A stretch of 64,000 nt of DNA from Terriglobia bacterium (GTDB taxonomy: Bacteria; Acidobacteriota; Terriglobia; Bryobacterales; Bryobacteraceae), in NCBI GenBank assembly GCA_020073445.1, contig JAIQFE010000014.1, positions 1-64,000 of the forward strand, read 5' to 3'. The notes under the pieces are model-generated. The model was not told the origin of the DNA, did not search any database, and saw only the letters and a list, made by a program, of their open reading frames with translations. Shown here piece by piece: positions 60,343 through 64,000 of this stretch. The position numbers were made by a program, and so were the translations under genes. Each line of letters starts with the position of its first letter. Within the stretch, counting starts at the first letter, position 1.

Positions 60343-60522
60343 CTAGCTTCCCCAAAGGTAAAACGCGATTCCCAGAATCACGGCAGTGACCAGGACAGAC
60401 ACAAGAAAGGGAACCGCCGACGACGGGCGCGGTTTGACTTCCTTCGCGGCATTCTGCAGCGCGTATGCCCGGAGAGGATCGGTTTCTTCCGGTGTGCTTG
60501 CTTCGCGTTCGTTCGCATCCAT
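60343..60522 (-). CDS. 59-residue single-pass membrane protein
   Basis: Start ATG 60522, stop TAG 60343. The N-terminus is acidic (MDANEREASTPEETDPLRAY), followed by a polar linker and one C-terminal helix (VPFLVSVLVTAVILGIAFYL). The short spacing to the AhpD-like gene suggests co-expression, so it may anchor that protein or a partner at the membrane. No family recognised. Confidence 0.6.
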   Translation of the reverse strand: MDANEREASTPEETDPLRAYALQNAAKEVKPRPSSAVPFLVSVLVTAVILGIAFYLWGS

Positions 60523-60560
60523 CGGCGGCTAGTTAGTTCCTGGGCTTCCGTTACGTGACA

Positions 60561-61064
60561 CTAATTTCTAGAACCAGGCGGCTCCGTGCGTCCGGCCAGC
60601 GGCTTCACTACGCTGCCTCCGCACACGCCGACTCCGGTGTTCAACAACGCATTGAGCACATTGTAAAGCACCGCGTAAATAGTTTGCTCGGTAACCGGCG
60701 CCTTATTCGGAAGCCGGAACGTCACCGGAAGTTCCTTGTTGATTTGCAGCCGGATGGCATGCGGCAGCGCGCGCCCGCCACGGTCATGCTGGTTGGCGAT
60801 CTGGATGGGCGTCTGCAGCACGGTTCCCGAAACGCCGTCCACGTAGAACTGGCAGCGCGAAAACCATCCCAGGTTGGCGGGATCGGCCGCATCGAACAAC
60901 AGCAGCGGAGCCTGACGGTCTTCCGCCGACAACTCCAGCACCACGCGCCGCTCCTGGTCTTCCAGTTTGAACTCGAAGCCCGCCTGACGCGCGATATTCT
61001 CGATGAACTCCGGGTCGAGTTCCAACAGCAGCAACTTGTGCCGCCCCGCTTGGAGCACTTGCAT
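60561..61064 (-). CDS. Hypothetical protein
   Basis: 167 residues, no signal or membrane segment. A mixed alpha/beta sequence (KLLLLELDPEFIENIARQAG, RRVVLELSAEDRQAPLLLFD, FYVDGVSGTVLQTPIQIANQ) with a C-terminal Gly/Arg/Pro-rich tail. I do not recognise the family. Its start lies 36 bp from the divergent HAD gene start. The frame has normal codon use for the window, so it is probably real. Confidence 0.55.
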   Translation of the reverse strand: MQVLQAGRHKLLLLELDPEFIENIARQAGFEFKLEDQERRVVLELSAEDRQAPLLLFDAADPANLGWFSRCQFYVDGVSGTVLQTPIQIANQHDRGGRALPHAIRLQINKELPVTFRLPNKAPVTEQTIYAVLYNVLNALLNTGVGVCGGSVVKPLAGRTEPPGSRN

Positions 61065-61100
61065 GACAAGGCTATTCTAGCAGCCGGATATCATGAGGTA

Positions 61101-61787
61101 TTGGAACAGGAGCGAGCATTAGTACTCTTCGATATCGACGGAACTCTGCTGCGCCGCGCGGGTCCGCATCATCGCCAGGCTTTGGTCGACGCCGTTCGCC
61201 GCGCCACCGGCGTTGAAACCACGACGGAGGGAGTACCCGTGCAGGGCATGCTCGATCGCGACATTCTCGCCTGCATGCTTTCGAACGCCGGCGTTTCGCA
61301 AACGCGCATCCGGCGGCATATGCCCGCCATGGTAGCCGCCGCGCAGCGTCTCTACGTGCGGAGCTGTCCCGACCTTCGCGGCCGCGTCTGCCCCGGCGCG
61401 CGAATGCTGCTGTACCGCTTATGGCGGCGAGGCATACCGGCGGGGCTTGTCACCGGGAATCTCTCCCGCATCGGCTGGAAGAAGATGGAGCGCGCCGGAC
61501 TCAAGCGATACCTGCGATTCGGAGCTTTCGCCGAGTTAGCAGCGGACCGAGCAGGATTGGTGCGCATCGCCGTGCGTCACGCACGACGCCAGGGCTGGAT
61601 TGACCGGTCCAGTCCCGTGGCGCTGATCGGCGATCACCCCAATGACATTCGCGCCGCACGCGCCAACGGCGTGCGATCGATTGCGGTCGCGACGGGCCTG
61701 GTCTCGGCCGAAGAGCTCGCTGGGCACTCCCCCGATATACTGGTGCCCGACTTGCGCGCGCTGTCTATGGAGATGCTCTTAGGATGA
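61101..61787 (+). CDS. HAD-superfamily hydrolase
   Basis: 228 residues if started at TTG 61101; the open frame continues far upstream but only as antisense to the preceding gene. Motif I is VLFDIDGTLLRR, motif II is in GLVTGNLSRIGWKKM, motif III is the Lys region after LKRYLRF, and motif IV is IGDHPNDIRAARANGVRS. The cap domain between motifs I and II is alpha-helical (subfamily I). A phosphatase of the phosphoglycolate phosphatase-like group. The start is uncertain and has no clear RBS. Overlaps the next gene by 4 bp. Confidence 0.87.
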   Translation: MEQERALVLFDIDGTLLRRAGPHHRQALVDAVRRATGVETTTEGVPVQGMLDRDILACMLSNAGVSQTRIRRHMPAMVAAAQRLYVRSCPDLRGRVCPGARMLLYRLWRRGIPAGLVTGNLSRIGWKKMERAGLKRYLRFGAFAELAADRAGLVRIAVRHARRQGWIDRSSPVALIGDHPNDIRAARANGVRSIAVATGLVSAEELAGHSPDILVPDLRALSMEMLLG

Positions 61788-62137
61788 GCAGATCGATCTT
61801 GCTGCTGATAGCCGCTCTGCTTGTTTCCTGCGGATCTCCGTCCGCTCCGTCTCCCGTAAAGGTCATCGTGGGCGCGCAGCTCGACCCGGGCCATGATCGG
61901 CCACGACTCGAGCATTCCGTCATCGTGATCCGCGAGGGGAAATTCGAGGCCGTGGGGCCCCAGGCATCCACACCCGTGCCCAAGGGCGCCCAAATCACCT
62001 CGGGGATGGGCAAGCTGATCACCCCCGCGCCCAGCAGTGCCCTGATCGCCGCCGGCGAGCCGGCCGATCTGGTGCTGCGCAATGCCGCAACCAAATCGGC
62101 CGAAATGATCATGCACGACGGCGAATGGCTCAAGTAG
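61784..62137 (+). CDS. Barrel-less amidohydrolase remnant lipoprotein
   Basis: 117 residues, ATG overlapping the HAD stop. Lipoprotein signal with Cys in LLVSCGSPSAPS. The mature part joins two pieces of a periplasmic imidazolonepropionase-like amidohydrolase: the N-terminal beta-sandwich strands (DRPRLEHSVIVIREGKFEAV) and the C-terminal strands (AGEPADLVLRNAATKSAEMI, then MHDGEWLK). The roughly 300-residue catalytic barrel between them, with all metal ligands, is missing; MGKLITPAPSSALIAAGEPA is the junction. It is therefore not an enzyme. Confidence 0.55.
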   Translation: MSRSILLLIAALLVSCGSPSAPSPVKVIVGAQLDPGHDRPRLEHSVIVIREGKFEAVGPQASTPVPKGAQITSGMGKLITPAPSSALIAAGEPADLVLRNAATKSAEMIMHDGEWLK

Positions 62138-62145
62138 GCTCGCTC

Positions 62146-62970
62146 CTACTGGCCGCCCCCCGAACCGGTGTGGCTCATATAATACGGCGGGTAGGGGTTA
62201 CCCGGATCATAGGGTGGCGTCGACGGATCCGGTGCGATCAAAGGGGCGCCACTCTGGAAATACACAGGCGCTGCCGTAAACGATGAAGTCGGATTGACGC
62301 GGAGCGCGATCATCGAAAACGTCCCTGTCGTGCTGGTGAATTCGGCCAGGCCTTCGTGGCCCTGAATCACGGGAAACTGCTGCGACAACACAAAGGACAT
62401 GTGGCCCCCGGCGGGCACGCTCGGCAGGGCAGCCATGGCGACTCCTCCCGTGGTGGTCCGGAACCCCACCTGAATCGTTTGGGCCGATGACGTAGGATTC
62501 ACCACCGCTATGCCGGTTACGAATCCGTTGGAGTCGTCGTAGGGTACCAGGAGGCGATTAGTAGAGGCCCCGATCGGCGCGGTGCCATCCTGATCCTGAT
62601 GTCCCGGCACGCGGATGGTGAAGACTACGTAGCCGATGACACCCGAATCCGCATTCAGTTCGCCCCAGCCTTGCGATAGAGTCGAATCGGTGCCGGCTGT
62701 GTGTAAAAACAATGAGGAACCTCCGGCCAGAGATAAACCTGAAGTAGAAACGACTTCTTTGAATGAGGGCGTCCATGGCTGAGTGTTGCCGCCGGTCGTC
62801 TCCTTATGAAAAACCAACGTCGCGGACGCCGGGTTCGGCGTGGTGTTGGTGAGTACGATGGTCGATTGCCAGCCTCCGCCGTCGACCACGTGAGGAATGG
62901 TCAAGTTCTGCGCGGAAAGGGGTAACCATAGGAGCAAAACGCTAAATGTCGCTGGAATGATGTGCTTCAT
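62146..62970 (-). CDS. Secreted beta-rich hypothetical protein
   Basis: 274 residues from ATG 62970 (MKHIIPATFSVLLLWLPLSA, a clean signal peptide). Two similar beta-sandwich-like units: IPHVVDGGGWQSTIVLTNTT and FVTGIAVVNPTSSAQTIQVG, each followed by a Gly-rich turn. The ending is a Pro/Tyr/Gly-rich tail (DPSTPPYDPGNPYPPYY). Resembles acidobacterial surface proteins of unknown function. Convergent with the amidohydrolase remnant. Confidence 0.65.
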   Translation of the reverse strand: MKHIIPATFSVLLLWLPLSAQNLTIPHVVDGGGWQSTIVLTNTTPNPASATLVFHKETTGGNTQPWTPSFKEVVSTSGLSLAGGSSLFLHTAGTDSTLSQGWGELNADSGVIGYVVFTIRVPGHQDQDGTAPIGASTNRLLVPYDDSNGFVTGIAVVNPTSSAQTIQVGFRTTTGGVAMAALPSVPAGGHMSFVLSQQFPVIQGHEGLAEFTSTTGTFSMIALRVNPTSSFTAAPVYFQSGAPLIAPDPSTPPYDPGNPYPPYYMSHTGSGGGQ

Positions 62971-63035
62971 GCGCTCAGTATTGCGCCGGGAAGCGAAGGC
63001 AGTCGTAAGGGATTTGTGAAATGTTTGTGAAGAAT

Positions 63036-63734
63036 TTAACGCAGTTGCAGGCAACTCACGGTAATCGACCCGCCGAAACAATGCTCTACGTCTCTTCCGG
63101 CCGTCCGCCGGCGCGCCGGATACGAGCCGGCGTAATGGAAACGATCCCCTTCCTGGCGGAATCGCACATCGAGCGGTTCGTTATCCGGATCGCATCGGAT
63201 CACTGCAGCGCTTTCGCGAGCGTCGTTTTCAGAAACATCGAGATGCGGCAGATTCATGTTCCAATATCCTTTGGCCGGGCATCCTTCGGCGATGAGTTGC
63301 GCCACCACTGGAAGCGCCAGCTCGACCGACCGGCCCCAATCCAACGCCACGCCCTTGCGAATATATTGCGAGACCGCGATCCCCGGACGGCCCAGGAGCG
63401 CGGCTTCCCGCACCGCGGCCACGGTCCCCGAGGTGAAGATATCGGCTCCCAGATTCCCTCCGCGATTGATCCCCGAGAGCACCCAGTCGACGTCCGGGAA
63501 TAACGTGGATACCGCCACCCGCACGCAGTCCGCCGGCGTACCGGTCAGCGTAAACTCCTGCGCGCCGGTTTCCGCCAGAATCAGAGGGCAGTCGGTGGTC
63601 ACCCGATGACCGGCGTAGGAATGAGGATCTTTGGGAGCGAGCACAAACACCTCGCCCAATTGTCCGGCCAGAGTTTTCAGGGCGGCGAGGCCGGGCGCGT
63701 CCCAGCCGTCGTCATTGGTCACTAGAATTCGCAC
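63036..63734 (-). CDS. surE: 5'/3'-nucleotidase SurE
   Basis: 232 residues. The metal-binding N-terminus MRILVTNDDGWDAPGLAALK carries the Asp pair, Ser and Asn ligands follow (YAGHRVTTDC, VLSGINRGGNLGADIFTSGT), and the rest is standard SurE. Hydrolyses nucleoside monophosphates and polyphosphate as a survival protein. Divergent from the partial membrane protein at the right edge. Confidence 0.94.
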   Translation of the reverse strand: MRILVTNDDGWDAPGLAALKTLAGQLGEVFVLAPKDPHSYAGHRVTTDCPLILAETGAQEFTLTGTPADCVRVAVSTLFPDVDWVLSGINRGGNLGADIFTSGTVAAVREAALLGRPGIAVSQYIRKGVALDWGRSVELALPVVAQLIAEGCPAKGYWNMNLPHLDVSENDARESAAVIRCDPDNEPLDVRFRQEGDRFHYAGSYPARRRTAGRDVEHCFGGSITVSCLQLR

Positions 63735-63786
63735 TAGGACCTATGATGGCAAAAGTCCGGAATGCCGATAAATATGCAGGATTCGT

Positions 63787-64000
63787 GTGACTACGCCTTC
63801 CCAAACCGTAGCCTTCCCCACCGGCGTCAAAAAGCGTGCTCTGGAGACTCCGTACCGGTGGATGCAAACAGCCTGCGTGGCCGTGATCCTTGTCATGATC
63901 GCCGCGTTCTTCCGCTTGGGATCCTCCCCTTACATCGCGTTTGCGTTCGCCGGCGCTTTCGTCGTGCACACGGCCATGCGACCAAGCCGAAGGGAGTTCG
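63787..64000 (+). CDS. Membrane protein, cut by the window edge
   Basis: The first 71 codons from GTG 63787. A polar N-terminus (TTPSQTVAFPTGVKKRAL) precedes two hydrophobic segments (ACVAVILVMIAAFFRLG and YIAFAFAGAFVVHTAM). The end is missing, so the family cannot be named. The frame is clean and uses the preferred codons of the window. Confidence 0.6.
   Translation, partial: MTTPSQTVAFPTGVKKRALETPYRWMQTACVAVILVMIAAFFRLGSSPYIAFAFAGAFVVHTAMRPSRREF

Overview
The window is GC-rich chromosomal DNA that most resembles Acidobacteriota, in particular the Solibacter/Bryobacter group. This rests on gene content, not on a database match: two PadR + ADOP-type orphan permease modules, a Ser/Thr kinase fused to a PD40 propeller, the futalosine-route enzyme MqnE, a long hopanoid operon, RNase J, and several protein families typical of that phylum (DUF6152/DUF6644-like, degenerate JAMM + FN3-like).

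Layout. 1-3751 is accessory DNA: little convincing coding sequence, one broken small gene, then a small basic KGG-like protein and a tyrosine integrase whose 3' end abuts the CCA end of a tRNA-Leu(UAG) gene (3752-3838). This is the right-hand end of an integrated element; its other end lies outside the window or has decayed. From 3868 to 8464 (minus strand) one tightly spaced operon encodes a split transketolase, a two-component pair with a degenerate kinase ATPase domain, a metal-dependent amidohydrolase and a hypothetical protein. 8609-13561 holds an MFS transporter, an amidase with an AtzG/GatC-like small partner, an acyl-CoA dehydrogenase and a secreted protein. 13632-19735 holds a hybrid histidine kinase, PadR + ADOP module 1 and RNase J. 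19789-23544 holds an ASCH-like protein, a triple SnoaL-like secreted protein and a beta-helix protein.

23633-33424 is the metabolic centrepiece: ispH, shc, hpnH, hpnA, hpnG, two zinc alcohol dehydrogenases, hpnC and hpnD. Together these supply isoprenoid precursor, make squalene, cyclise it to hopene, attach the adenosyl side chain and cleave off adenine. The two dehydrogenases are unexplained and lie where a ribosylhopane reductase would be expected. No hpnE is visible. Two related REP-like double hairpins interrupt the cluster. 33541-47226 holds an outer-membrane barrel, a fused Aas-type acyltransferase/acyl-ligase, PadR + ADOP module 2 with a striking inverted repeat over its promoter, two MacB-like permeases without an ATPase, a YheT-like hydrolase, a TIGR03790 protein, a LysR regulator, RmlD and a DUF192 protein.

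47244-54664 holds a UbiA-type prenyltransferase and MqnE (menaquinone synthesis), the kinase-propeller protein, a degenerate JAMM membrane protein, and purN/purM. 54839-57097 is a four-gene operon of membrane and secreted proteins of unknown function behind a good sigma70 promoter. 57223-64000 holds a PhoX-like DUF839 protein with a duplicated upstream block behind it, an ankyrin protein, an AhpD-like protein with a 59-residue membrane partner, a HAD hydrolase, a barrel-less amidohydrolase remnant, a secreted protein, SurE, and a membrane protein cut by the window edge.
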